Shown here in pieces: positions 36,401 to 47,582 of a DNA stretch of 64,000 nt; the first letter of the stretch is position 1; every line of letters begins with the position of its first letter. Under the pieces are notes generated by a model. That model did no database searches, was not told where the DNA came from, and saw only the letters and a program-made list of their open reading frames with translations. The position numbers and the translations under genes were made by a program. The stretch is from Cytidiella melzeri (lineage: Eukaryota; Basidiomycota; Agaricomycetes; Polyporales; Irpicaceae), in the NCBI GenBank assembly GCA_022592445.1, contig JABYQR010000003.1:395349-459348 (forward strand). The letters are read 5' to 3'.

Positions 36401-36528
36401 AGGGACAGGCTACGTCAGCTTCGGGTGACAAGGACGTGAAACCGGAGCAAATTGCCTTAGGTTTAGCGCAAGACGTAGCAGAGGAAAGCAATTTTGCGCC
36501 TCCAGCTTCGAAACACGAGGAACTTTAA
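33500..36528 (+). CDS. 906-aa membrane-anchored coiled-coil protein, She10-like architecture
   Basis: Six exons, 33500-33676, 33733-33754, 33835-35135, 35205-35816, 35869-35995 and 36047-36528, with all phases consistent. A basic N-terminal tail is followed by one membrane helix (L-L-M-R-I-F-L-L-W-F-T-I-Y-T-F). Then comes a region of repeated P-Y/P-x-V-x-x-A and W/P-Q-W-x-x-x-V blocks (V-V-P-Q-W-K-K-R-V-V-P-Q-W, V-D-P-Q-L-D-N-Y-V-W-P), and a Ser/Ala-rich stretch. The C-terminal half is a long charged coiled coil (E-E-E-K-A-E-R-L-R-L-R-K-E-Y) with D-Y-A-W-L-D-D-V-T-Y-L-D-W-Q-R-Y-H-D-L. The layout recalls fungal She10-type outer spore wall proteins, but I hold that assignment lightly. The 22-nt exon 2 (S-P-S-K-K-T-K) is required for the frame. 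Confidence 0.75.
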
Positions 36529-37665
36529 CGCGGCCATCTATTACTCTCTCGTTTCATGTGTCTACGTGTCCCGCAGTGCGAATCAACCAAGTATTATGTG
36601 AGTTCTTCATTGCCATTGCGAGCAAGGCTATGCACTTCCTGACCCCTATGCGTCACACAGGACTCATCCTCAAGCTTGTCCGTCCTCCAATCTGTTTCTC
36701 GCTTTGTACTCAAACGTTACTCCGAACTTTGACTTTTTGCCCCAATACTGCCGGTTGAAAATGGCGGCTGACGGAAACAGTATACCCCATATGCTATTTC
36801 TTTTGCTTTTCCTCTCTGCTATTTATGCGTGTACTCCGTATACCCCTCTTTTTCGCCTCATGACTCAGCAGGCAGTAGGACCAATCATAATCCCCTTGTT
36901 CTTTATCAATCATTTTCGCATGCACAGCCCTTGTACGTCTTCAACAGTAAGTACATCCCTTTCCTGTCACCATGTAAGTTACCAGGTCCCGATGCGCTGC
37001 GCGACTGTCGCACTTGACCGCATATCACTCCTAAAACCGAAAAAAAAGTATTTCAGCCGGTCGACTACTTGCTTTGGAGTTGCATTCGACGCAAGCATGC
37101 ATAATAATGACAGCATCCCGAGGTGGCGGCAGTGCGGAACAGGAAGATGAGCGAGCAGTCGTTTCAGCCACCGAACCGTTCGTGTTATGTTGACTAAACG
37201 GATCCGGATCTGCACAGGGATATTCGCCTTGCAACTCACAAGAGGTATGATGCGTGTTGGCAGGTATGTATGTAACTCAATACAGCAATCCTCAGAAGTT
37301 TGGCAGTCGAGCAGTAGACTTGATCTAATGTAGCCTGCCAGCGGCACATTGATTCATTGTCGTGAAGCAGCTCGACAACGGAGAGCGACGGAGATAGCTG
37401 TCATCGGCGACCTGTATGCTTTGCAACTATTGTTTGCACGGCGAACACGATGTCGAACCTTGCTGCAGCGTGTCGAACAAGGTTTGCCCAGCACCGCAGC
37501 AGGCACTGCCACGGCGAGGCCTCAAGAGACGCGCCTGGAAACAATGAGCAACTGAGTAAAGCAATTGGATTAATGGGAAAAAAAGCAGTAGAAACGACAA
37601 TAGAGTTCAAAGATACTTTGAGACGGTCGATGTCCAGTCAATAACAGGTGAGTGTAGCTCTCCGC
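36529..37665. other. Intergenic, nothing recognised
   Basis: 1.1 kb between the converging She10-like and HP1 genes. Frames at 36704-37150 (+) and 36979-37347 (-) have no family resemblance. The AT-rich start may hold the 3' UTR of the upstream gene. Confidence 0.4.
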
Positions 37666-38751
37666 TCAATCGTCGTTCGTTTGCCGCCAACGAAGGTTAC
37701 TCTCGTAGAAATTGAGCAACTGGGTGAGTCGACCATCTGTCAGTGCAGGAAGGAATACACATGATACTATGCGCACCATCTGGGGCATCTTCTGCTTGCA
37801 GACTTCGGAATTTTCGCGGCATAGCCCACCTTGTTTTCCGTCTTGAGATTTCCTAGATATGTGTGAATACGAGTCAGAGGCTCAGTCAAGACAGTTCTTA
37901 ATTAAAAATACATACAAGACAAAGTAAACCACGAGCTTGTCGTCTTCAGTGCGCTCGACGGTTTCAATGCGTTCCACAATATGATCCCAAGAAGGAACAT
38001 TCTTCCATTTCTTCATATCCGTGTATTGAACGCTCCCAGCCTCATCTTCGTCATCGTCGATATCATGAATTGGGGCTGATTTGGCAGAGGCGGATCCAGT
38101 GCTCTTCTTGAGCCGCTTTGTTGTCTTCGACAAACTCGCGGATCGTTCGTCATCGTCAGAGATAGATGTTTTGGCTGGCCTGCCACGCTTCTTTGGAGGA
38201 GCAGAGGGTGGTTCCCCATCGGAGTCCTCAATCATGGCTGAAGAAGAATGGCGCTTCAGCACTGCAGAATTCTTCGCTTTCACGTCGGATTTGCGGGGTG
38301 CGGGCTTTTTGGTTGACTGCTTCCCGCCACGCTTCTTCCAATACGCGTCGATGAGGTCCTGGGCATTACTTAGGAAATTGCACGTGGTTATTGACCTATC
38401 TCTGAGCATTGACAGCGTACTGACCCTGCATCTTCCTCCTTCACCCAGCTGTTGTGTTCGTCGCTGTAACCTTTCCATTTCACGAGATAACCGATTTGAC
38501 CCTAGAGACGCGTCCACAAACACTGAAACATGAGCATGACGACAAAGATGGAGAGAGTCAGCAGGACGCGTGAAACGCACATTCTCAAAGGTAGTCATGT
38601 CGTGGCGGACGATTGCTTCAATTTCGTACTCTTCCTCCTCGCCAGACCCAGCCTCCTCGTCATTCTCCTCTTCGTCCTCCCTCTCTTCCTTTGTCTTTGA
38701 CGCGACTTCCATCTCGCTGTCGTCAGAAGTTGGCTCTCTAGCTCTCACCAT
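37666..38751 (-). CDS. HP1-type chromodomain and chromo-shadow protein
   Basis: Exons: 38751-38581, 38501-38425, 38368-37916, 37852-37777 and 37719-37666 (about 276 aa). HP1 proteins bind H3K9-methylated nucleosomes and dimerise through the shadow domain to build heterochromatin. After an acidic N-terminus the chromodomain reads E-Y-E-I-E-A-I-V-R-H-D, then Y-L-V-K-W-K-G-Y-S-D-E-H-N-S-W and A-Q-D-L-I-D-A-Y-W-K-K. The aromatic cage residues (Y of E-Y-E-I, W of V-K-W, W of N-S-W, an aromatic-cage pattern) are present. A basic hinge with K-K-R-G-R-P-A-K (AT-hook-like) follows. The shadow domain runs from W-D-H-I-V-E-R-I-E-T-V-E-R to L-L-N-F-Y-E-S-N-L-R-W. The last intron (37776-37720, 57 nt) is in frame and free of stops. 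Confidence 0.92.
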
Positions 38752-39092
38752 CGCCTCTAGCAATGAGCTGTGAAGAAATATAGAAGACTCAGAGGCGAGA
38801 CGCAGTCCGACGAGGAAGGCGTGGTCAACCTCGAGACTGCCTGTCGCGGGAACTTGAACCGTCGCCTCATCGTGGGAAAACTAACATCTGCGCGTCTGCG
38901 GGCACAAACAACTCGAAGGACAGTATTGCACAAGAACTTGTGTATTTACAAAGCTATGGAAGACAGTGATCACAATGCATAGAGAGTTGTGCAAATGAGA
39001 TATTGTACAGCTCCATGCATATGGAGTGCACCAAGTTTTGACCAAGACGATACAAAGCACAGCAGATGTACGGATGGCAGAGGACGAGAAAA

Positions 39093-39825
39093 TCAATCTC
39101 CTCTCCTACGTGAAGGACTCGCACTCCTTCCCCGACCAGCTCTAGCCTTCCTTGGTCCGGTGGGAGTTGGCCGAACAAAAGCGTAGTCACATTGGAGAGT
39201 TTGTTCTAGTAGACCGGTGCCACTTGCGCCGTCGATGGCAGCCTGTGCTTCAGCCATTGTTTCATACTCCACTAGTGCATATCCCTGTAAGATTGACGTA
39301 CAGTGTGCATGTTACGAATTAATCAGCAGTATCTGAGACCAGGGTGCTCACCTTCACGTATCCAGTACGTCGATCGAGGTTCAAGTGTAAATTCTTGATT
39401 TCCCCGTACTCGGCGAACTTGTCTGTCACGTCCTCTTCAGTTGCCTCTTCGTGCACGTTGGTTACTAGTACTATCCAACCTTCGACCGCTGGAGGAGAGC
39501 TCAAATCAGAGTCGGGAGGTTGCCTGGAAACAGTGTGCAGTGCTTACAGCGCGCAGCTTTGGTCTCTGAGCCATGCGACGATTCCACCCGGTCGAACGTC
39601 TGTTCTGATGCCACGCCACCTTCGTTCCCACCTGCCAATTGTCGTGTTACAGGTTTGCGAGAGGCGGGAGAACTCAGCGACGTGACTGACCTGCAGAGCT
39701 CTGGAATCCTCTCCCTTTGCGGCGTACGATCCCTCCACCTGTTCCGCCGTAAGCCTGTAAGAGAGCAGTGGTTTCACAGCGACAAGCTACACACCGTCGT
39801 CAAGGTTCATGCCATCGTCCGACAT
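39093..39825 (-). CDS. Y14 / RBM8A exon-junction-complex RNA-binding protein
   Basis: Five exons, 39825-39793, 39754-39691, 39631-39548, 39488-39352 and 39284-39093, give 169 aa. Y14 binds Mago and is part of the exon junction complex that marks spliced mRNA. The N-terminus has the family motif R-R-K-G-R-G-F-Q. The linker into the RRM reads [23 protein letters not shown] motifs are I-V-L-V-T-N and G-Y-A-L-V-E-Y, with [14 protein letters not shown] between. The Arg/Ser tail is R-S-A-S-P-S-R-R-R. The acceptor before S-V-E-G-W was placed at 39489 because the nearer AG would leave a 23-nt intron and the wrong frame. Confidence 0.92.
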
Positions 39826-40534
39826 CGTGCTAGTGTTGAGCAAAAAGCCAAAAGACCGGAAATTACAGGTCCTGACAAGCTGGAGGCAAGGTTGGGGACT
39901 CTTGGCGCTTGGTGGTCCGTGAGCGAATGCCGGCCCCTCCGTTTCGCCGGCCGAGAAGCTGCACTGAGCTCTGCTTTCTGGAGAGCTGAAACCATCTCCG
40001 CGTTTCGAGGTTGTTTTGTTTTTAGCTTTTCGGTAAGCTTGGGTCGGCACCAAGTGCATGCAAATAGTACAGGAGAAATAGTTCTCTCAACGCCGCCATG
40101 CGTGTCGACAAAGTGGCCTCGTCATCCGAGGAGGCTACCAATACTGCCACAACACTATCCAGACGAAGCGGCTGGCCAAAGGATATACGATGTCGAGATT
40201 TCTACTTGATAGACCTGACGTATCTCCCGGTCAGTAAATTTTTGAAGCCCCGCGAATGCAATTAAAAAAGCATTCGCGTAGCATCCTCTGATGATCTACA
40301 TCCTGGAAATTTAAAGGGTCTACCTCCCAAAGGTCAACCAAGATCAATGCCTCGGCTGTGCCTGTACCCTATGCGCTCGCGATCTCATATCTGACTGTTT
40401 TTTTCCTGGATGCCTGCGAAATCCCTGCGATGTGCGCGTTTGTCCCCAGAGGGATATAAAGGCAAGCCACCCGCCTCTCACATCATACCTCACTCTCCTA
40501 CACGCCTTTACAGCCATCCTTTCTTCTCTACATC
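39826..40534. promoter_or_regulatory. Divergent promoter region of Y14 and the MYND gene
   Basis: About 710 bp between two start codons. A 9-bp inverted repeat lies at 40251-40278, and a TATAAA box at 40455-40460 is about 75 bp upstream of the MYND start. On the Y14 side there is no TATA box. The segment 39840-40200 is open in some frames but shows no family resemblance. Confidence 0.6.
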
Positions 40535-41248
40535 ATGAACGTCAACCCGCTCATCAGCCATCCTTGCGCGGTCTGCTGTATGCCGACGACACTTTGGTGT
40601 AGTCGCTGCCAAAACAGCTGGTACTGCAGCCCAGACCACATGCAGAACGTAAGTATTGTCAGACATCTGTGCCGCGGCACGAGGCTCACAGTTTCAAATA
40701 GGATTGGCCGCGGCACAAGCTCGAGTGTATCCCATGTACTACTCAGCAGCAGATGCAGTATAATATCATTTCTACTCCGACCCCCTCTCAGCAATCGCTC
40801 GTCACCGTCTCTGCCCTCTACTTCCACCCTGAAGAAGGTATGCTTCACACATGGACATTTTTAATACGTCACTTACGTATTCCCAGAGCGGTCCCGTGTG
40901 ATCTCGGTGCAATGCCGTCCTCAGGGAACGGTATCGCAGGGTATTTGCCCCACGCCGATGGTCCAAAATTACTTTGCCGAGTGCAGTCCCCACACAATTA
41001 TTCTAACTCAGGGGCTAAACGGAGAGGCTCTACGATTCCCTCTGCACATCTGGTATTGCCCCCTCTCGCTTCAACGCGGCGCTCCGACCAATCGCGCCGT
41101 GCAGCGCATCACTTCTGGAGCAGCTGCAAAGCCGTGGTGCGGCCCTGTAGTCGTTTTGAAGTTTAACGGCTCGCGCAGGCAAGGTTATGCTGACGCGGGG
41201 TCCAACGATCTTCCAGCGCTTTCGGCGTACTTCCTCGCCTACAAGTAG
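40535..41248 (+). CDS. MYND-type zinc-finger protein
   Basis: Three exons, 40535-40648, 40702-40837 and 40887-41248, give 203 aa. The N-terminal MYND finger is seen as C-A-V-C, then W-C-S-R-C, W-Y-C-S-P-D-H, and after the intron D-W-P-R-H-K-L-E-C, so all zinc ligands are present. MYND fingers bind proline-rich peptides in partner proteins. The rest (F-A-E-C-S-P-H-T-I-I-L-T-Q-G-L-N-G, P-L-H-I-W-Y-C, G-P-V-V-V-L-K-F-N-G-S-R-R-Q-G-Y) matches a domain found beside MYND fingers in many agaricomycete genes. Its role is unknown. The TATA box at 40455 fits this start. Confidence 0.85.
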
Positions 41249-44200
41249 GCGGCCACTCTCCATTCCACTATCCTAGAATGACTGTAGCAATTCATCGGAC
41301 CCCAGCTGCCTGTATTGGCGTACGTAAAATCGTCGTCTGTTAGCAGACGCATTCTCCCTGTAGAACCATTATTTATAGTAGTTTAAGTAGGCTGTGATCC
41401 TCGTGTTTTACGGACAAATCCTAATGTGACTTTATCTCACCGAGATCGCTCAATCTGACTGCGACACGAGTTTTTCTGGGAGATCAAGAGTGTCCCTGGG
41501 CCCAAACGTTGGTCCCAAGGCGATTACCCGACCAGAACAAATGCTTTCCAAGTCAATTCTCATGCTTATTGAGTCTATCTGAGACGCCTAACCCCTTACG
41601 CCAATCATCTTGGGCCTTAGAACGCCGTGGGCTTGCGCAATGTCTCGCCACTGGCGACATCCATCAAGCACCCTACCTGCGCGTCGTCCGGTTGTCTACC
41701 TCTTCACCCTTCGGTGAATAAGCAATCTCTGGATCATCTCAACTGCAAGATATCTCGAGCTCGCTAACAGTCAACAACCATGCGAGAAGTTTCAACTTAT
41801 GTTGGTTTTTTTTTTTTTCACCACAGCTCATGCATCATGCATGTACAAGTCACTGTTCTGACTATACATCTGTACATGTCAGTACACACGTACGTCCTCA
41901 CCGGGTCTGATATGGTAGCCCGCGCAGTTCTTTGGACCATCTCAGAAAGCTAACCGTTGCTTTGTTCTCACCCAGGTACATCGTCGCTGCTGCCTAGAGT
42001 TCTGTACTCCACGGCGGCATTAGTGTCACCGTGTTGTCAGCGGGCCCTGTGGCTGTTGCATGTTTCGATGCCGCTAACTTAGAGCTGTGCGGGCGCGGGA
42101 TCCTCCTAGCCAGCCTCCGGGGCAGTTCGCTGCTGGCATGATCATTTGTCACCACTTATTCATGTTTCTCTGGCTGACTCAGTCACGTAGCTCGCAATGT
42201 CCTCGATGAGAGTGGACCCAGTATTCTTTCTTGTGGCCGTCTCACATCTATCAGCATGGTCCGCGCACTGTCGCCTCAGGCTGAGATATCAAGATTGTCA
42301 CGGTTCAAGTGGCTTCAGTGAGAAAGTTACGGTGCGTTGCATACGTAGCATCTGGATTACTCATGAACTGAGGCGTCTTCGACAGGAAGCTGTTGGGAGG
42401 CTCTGACGTCGATAGCGATAAAAATGATATTGATGCACTACGCGTTGCCGGATGGACAACATATCAATGATACTGGCTAGACCAAGCGTCCCGCAGACCT
42501 CGCATGATGTCTAACCAAGCAACTTGACCAATGGTCGACTACGTTCTAACCGCAACGCTTTCTAGGTCGCTTCGGGGGCGGGTATGGCGCAGACAATCGG
42601 CGCACCACCGAGGTTTGAAACGGAAAGCGCAAACCCAAGTCCTGCTTGAAACGCGAATAGCCTTCTCGCGAGAATGAACGGAGGGTCCCACATACCGACC
42701 CGCTGGGAACTTTCAGCATCTTGGATCTGCAACAAAATACGACCAAAGTGTTCACTGTCAGTGTGTCGTACAATCTTTGCGTTCTAGGTGACATATTGAC
42801 GAAAACTGTGTAGGTAACAGACCGGCCATAGGCAATTTACGTACGAAACACTCGGCTTGGCGTATGGCTGAAGAACATGAGCTTCAAAATCTTACGACCC
42901 GTGGCGGCCAAACCTTAGCTGAAATCTCCCTTAGCTGAATCTCGACACTAATTCGTCTCCGCAACCTCCACATGCATCCTGGTAAGGACTCTAGCCTCTT
43001 TTCCCCCTTGTCGATGGCTGATATGAGCTGATGTGCTGTTGCATAGTAGATGTATGACTCTCGCTTATACGGCCATGAATGTCATGCGGGTACGACTGGA
43101 GCAAATGACTGATCATATGTTGCCGAGCGACCAGGAGCAGATTTGCATTCCGCCCACCAAGGAGCAACACTCGCCGGAATCAGTAGCGGGCTTTAGATGA
43201 GTGTGATGAACTATAGCGGTCGCTCCGATGGGGGCAGCTCAATCACATTACTATTCCGCATTCTACCACCATCTGATGCGCTCTTCAACCTAAAAATCTC
43301 GGCTGCGCAGTCCCTGAGCAAGGTAACTGCCGGCTGCGACGTTGCCCACGCCGCCAAACGTCCGAGCACCCTCTTGCGGTTGCTAGGTCGCGACCTGTAC
43401 AAGCCTCCAACGTCTCCAACTCCGGGAAAACCTTTCGTCGGTATTCTAAAGGATCTGTGCCTCGCATTCAAACCGATGTCAGTACGGTCATTCGCCGGAC
43501 AAGGAAAAACGGTTGACATATCAGTCCTGGTAAGTATCACGTCGCCCGTCGTGATGGCTATTTACAAGCATCCTTGCAGCACGGTTATCAGGGTTTAGGA
43601 TCCCGAGTGGCGGTACTCGAGTGTCGTAACTCGAGCAAACGTCGACGGCGGTCGCACGCACGCCAATATCAAATTGCGCTCTCGTCTCGACAACGATGAA
43701 CAACTCCAACCTCATACGGCACACAAATGTCGTTCCACTCAGGGCAGTTGCTTTTCGGGAAATATTGAAGATTGTCAATCGTACGCTCTCATTTGGCAGT
43801 CGAGTCGTCAACTTTTTTTTTGATCCGATTGCGAGCACGATGTCAGCCTCCAACGCTACCTATCCCGCCATTTGCTGTGCATGTACGTCCTGGCATGTGA
43901 GTTACTTATCAAATCTCGTAAGCACTCTTCAGGCACACGATGAGTAAACCCGACGCCACGTCGCAGACGGTTGACGGACGAACTCAAAACTAGCTGTCAC
44001 GGAAAGACTATACCGCTTGATGAGATTACTAACCTCAACTTTCAAACTGACTATGACCGTTTTGGATGTTGCAGAATGCTACCAACCTACGGTCAGATAT
44101 CGGCCACGATGACTCTGTGATCAGTCGAGAAAAGGCAGCAGACTGCGCTGGGCACTGCGCGGGTGTACGAGAGCACCCGCTGTGTGGAGGGTCCGCATGA

Positions 44201-45191
44201 ATCACAAACTGTACGCTTCATTCTTCGCCCCGAAACCGCTCGCAAGCTTCATCAACTAAGTATAAGCGCCTGCACCAACTACATACTTTGTTACAAGTCG
44301 GCTCTTCCAGTTTAGACGTCATCTAACGGTCCAGGGCAAGAAAACTTACGTCTTTACCGGAGCTGCGAGCACCCCGCGCGCGCGTTCGCGAACATTTTGG
44401 CCAAAGTAGGGAGTGATCCTCACGCGTTTTCTTCTTCGTGTGTTTGGGCTCCAAGGTCGTCTTTGGCTAGACTGACTCGGATTCTGAGCCCATCATCTTT
44501 CACGGTGGGATTCTTTTCTTCTGCGTTCAATGTATTCATCCTCCACCAACGGTACGTGCAGGTAGATATGTGAACGGAGTGAGCCTCAGGCTGTTGCCGA
44601 AACCGAGGCGTTTAAATTGGACGCATTATTGCGCCTGGCCACGCCTACATTTGGGACGCGTATGCCTGAACCCTATTCTATAAGATGTTCTACTCACAGC
44701 TCCTCATGTCACTATCAGGAGCTAGAAATCCAACATCGCCCGTGAGTCTTTGCGGGAAGTTTGCGCTCCCAAGTATGCCTATTGACGATTACTGACAAGC
44801 GCCCTGGGATTGTTTCGAACTTGACTCCACCAACCACCACGCAGGCCAAATGCGTCGCGACATACACACACGAGTCAATCGCTCACAGTCCTTCTCCGTT
44901 CGGGCCAATCAGCATACAGCTGCACCCCGTGTGAGAAGGTCTTCTTGACGACTTTGGGAACAGATTTCTGCTGGAACGTCCAGCCTCGCTGATGACAGTG
45001 CTCTCAGTTTCGAAAGGAAAAGGTGAGCTGCGGCGCCACGGTACAGGGTTCTCCGAGCGTTGATCAACACATGATGTGCATTGTAGAGGCATGTGTGTGG
45101 TTGATGGTGCTATGACAGGCTGACTACTTGGATGAAGAATAAAACGTTTGCGAGAAGCACGGAGCGCAACGCAAACGTTGTCGTTCGTCAA
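41249..45191. other. Near-4-kb stretch without a convincing gene
   Basis: All frames are short and have no recognisable family. There is a T-run (41807-41819) and a CA/GT-rich patch (41826-41895). No tRNA, LTR or terminal repeats are seen. The only stretch with a gene-like splice is listed separately (43197-43729). Confidence 0.55.
43197..43729 (+). CDS. Doubtful two-exon open frame
   Basis: Exon 43197-43529 ends at a good GTAAGT donor, and an acceptor CTTGCAG lies near 43580. The joined frame continues through H-G-Y-Q-G-L-G-S-R to an Arg-rich tail and a TGA near 43700. A minus-strand frame covers the same place (43211-43540). There is no family resemblance, so this may be chance or a decayed gene. 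Confidence 0.2.
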
Positions 45192-47582
45192 TCACGTTGA
45201 CCCGATGAGCGACTGCAGCTTGCCAAAGTCAGGTGTACCCAGGCCAGTAACTGGATCCCATCCCGTTCCGGCGGTGAAGCCCTGCCAGAAGTCTGTCAGA
45301 TCGGTCCCATGGAAGAAATATAGCAGACGCACATTAGTTCCACAGCCAGGATTCGATCCTGACGTGATGTCGTTGAAGCCAGCTACGCCCGTCGAATAAA
45401 GGATGGGGTTGAGGAAACCGAGGGCCGACTTGTTCTGCGATAAGCGGAAATCATTGAGAAGTGCGATGACGCCGGCGAACGTCTATTCGTGCATCCTTTC
45501 GTGATCAGATAATCCTTCCGGAAAAGAAGTCACATTGACGCACCGGCGAGCTAGCGCTCGTTCCCGCTACAGACTCGGTTCTTCCGCCAATGACCACTTG
45601 GAAACCTTGTCCCTGCGCGGCGACGTCTGGATACGCGCGTCCAGTGGTGCTGCGAAAGACACAGTGAGTCAGTACGTATCAATGAAACAAGGCGGCGTAC
45701 TTGAATAGCCCGGAATCCGTCGTCCCGAGCCGGGTTAAGAATGTTGTCACCGCACTAGACTGATAGCTACCAAACCATCAGCGCGAGCCATCGATCGCGA
45801 AGAAAGAGATCTATACCTGGGACGAGCAAAGTAGTTGGAAAAGCCTCCTCCGGAGAAGCTGATAGCGACTTCAGGATTAATGCGAGTAGTCGCGCCGACC
45901 TGTGCGAGAGATCAGCAGGTTGTTCGAGTTTAACTGACGTGTGCGCAGCTTACCGTGGTAACGAATGGGCAACTGGCAGGGAAGTTTGGCTGGAAACGTT
46001 TCGTGTTTTTGCCATCATTTGTGACACAAGTGCCGCCGCCGACGCCGTCGTCACCGCTGCTGAACATGATGCTGCTCCCGCGAGCGCCAAGCTGTGCGAA
46101 CAGGTTACAGACTTCGGTAGCATAATCCAGCGGAACCTAGTATGAAATGGTGTCAGCGGTCGGTATCATGGCCTCGGGCAGAGGCTGTGCATACCGTCTG
46201 CTCGTCGTCACCGTAGGAAGTGCTGCCAAAAACATCAGCGGAGAAGTAGCGAATAGGGACACTGCTTTCTCACGTAAACGTTTGAGGAACGCTGGATTGC
46301 GCGAGGATGAAGTTGAGCCAGTCCAGGTAAGGCTCGTTAGTGTTCGTTGGCGTTTCCGAGTCCGGGGTGAATGGAGGAGACCCGCCGGTACTGTTTCAAC
46401 CGTCAACTCGAGTCCATCACGCAGATTCTCAAACACCGACTTGCCTGTAGTAGATATTGGGCGTGGGGAAGGACATTCCTTCGGTGTATTGGATGTCGAG
46501 GTTCGCCTTTGGTGAGTATGGTTAACAGAGGGAGAGTAAGGGCGAGATTGTACGCTGCTCACTTCGACACCTGGGTCTGTTTGATCATTGCCACCTCCGT
46601 TGACTTGCACAGTCTGGAAAGTGGCCCCTTCGGCATCCGTTCTGAACTTGCTAAAGAAAGTCTACGTGGGAGATCTAAATTGAGTTCGTATGCTACTATG
46701 CGCAGAACGCATGCAAACGGACCTGAAGATCTGCATTATTGGCGAACTCTTCCAAGTACCCGGCAACACCGAGCTTGTTGACGTTTGTAGCCTTCGGTAC
46801 ATATGTGGTCGTGTTGTATAGAGCACGCAAACACGCGGGTGTTATGGTCGTAGCACAACTCGATGGGACAGTAGCAAGGCTCCCCGGTCCCGTTAATTGC
46901 GCCGCTGTCTCAATATCATTATCAATCGGTTTGATCTGGGGCTGCAAGAAGCTGGTCTTTCGCATAGACCGCATGGTGCCAAAGTACGTCGTCGGTGTTA
47001 TCACCCTGACGTGTGCATGTAGGTCCGCTGGCAAGCTGTAGGACAAGGTGCGGACGATAGACTCTGACGTGCCGTCGTGGTGGTAGATCTCGTAGGTTGC
47101 ATTCAGCATACGGGATGCTTGTTCAACCGTTACGGGTAGCCTGAGCCACGATCCGCCGTTAGTTCGCTGTGCGGAGGATGCGGCAACGCCGTGAGCCTCG
47201 AGCCATTCGTTGACCAATTCTACGGAGTCAGAATGCGGCGCGACGAGGGCGTCGACCTGTTCCTTCGTGAGGTGCTGCCCATACCTTTCCCATGTGGAAT
47301 TGATTATTACAGCAGCTGCAAGGTCACGGACGTCACTCACATGTGGTGCTCCGGATCGCTGACTTCATACAGCGCAGTCACCAGATCCTCGAACTTGTCT
47401 TGCTTCAAGGCAATGCGCATGTCGAGGAGATGGTCAGAAGGTGCGGGTCCATGGCATTTCCAGCCCTGCGGCACGTCGTTCCACGCGTGCTTGACCTCAT
47501 AGTCGGCCCATCTCTTGCTGGCGAATGGCTTTGCAACGGCGAATGGGAGGAGTGCTGCAGCGAGGAGGCAAGCAGACCGCAT
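45192..47582 (-). CDS. Secreted sedolisin-family serine-carboxyl peptidase (S53)
   Basis: A multi-exon gene from ATG 47582 to TGA 45192. S53 peptidases (tripeptidyl peptidase/aorsin type) work outside the cell at acid pH. A signal peptide ([14 protein letters not shown]) is followed by the pro-kumamolisin activation domain, with [17 protein letters not shown] and W-L-E-A-H-G-V. The catalytic unit shows E-P-Y-L-D-W (Glu and Asp), [15 protein letters not shown], the nucleophile in G-T-S-A-S-S-P-T-F-A-G, and the calcium-site end [21 protein letters not shown]. The order and the three catalytic residues are intact. The order of small exons between 45,660 and 46,700 was read but not indexed to the base. 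Confidence 0.9.

Noticed and set aside
37666..37852. 40-nt intron (ending at 37737) in the HP1 shadow domain
   Set aside because: It shifts the frame and loses the F-Y-E-S helix; the 57-nt intron with a better acceptor restores the domain.
39541..39548. 23-nt intron in the Y14 gene
   Set aside because: Too short for splicing and out of frame; the 59-nt alternative gives the family sequence S-V-E-G-W.
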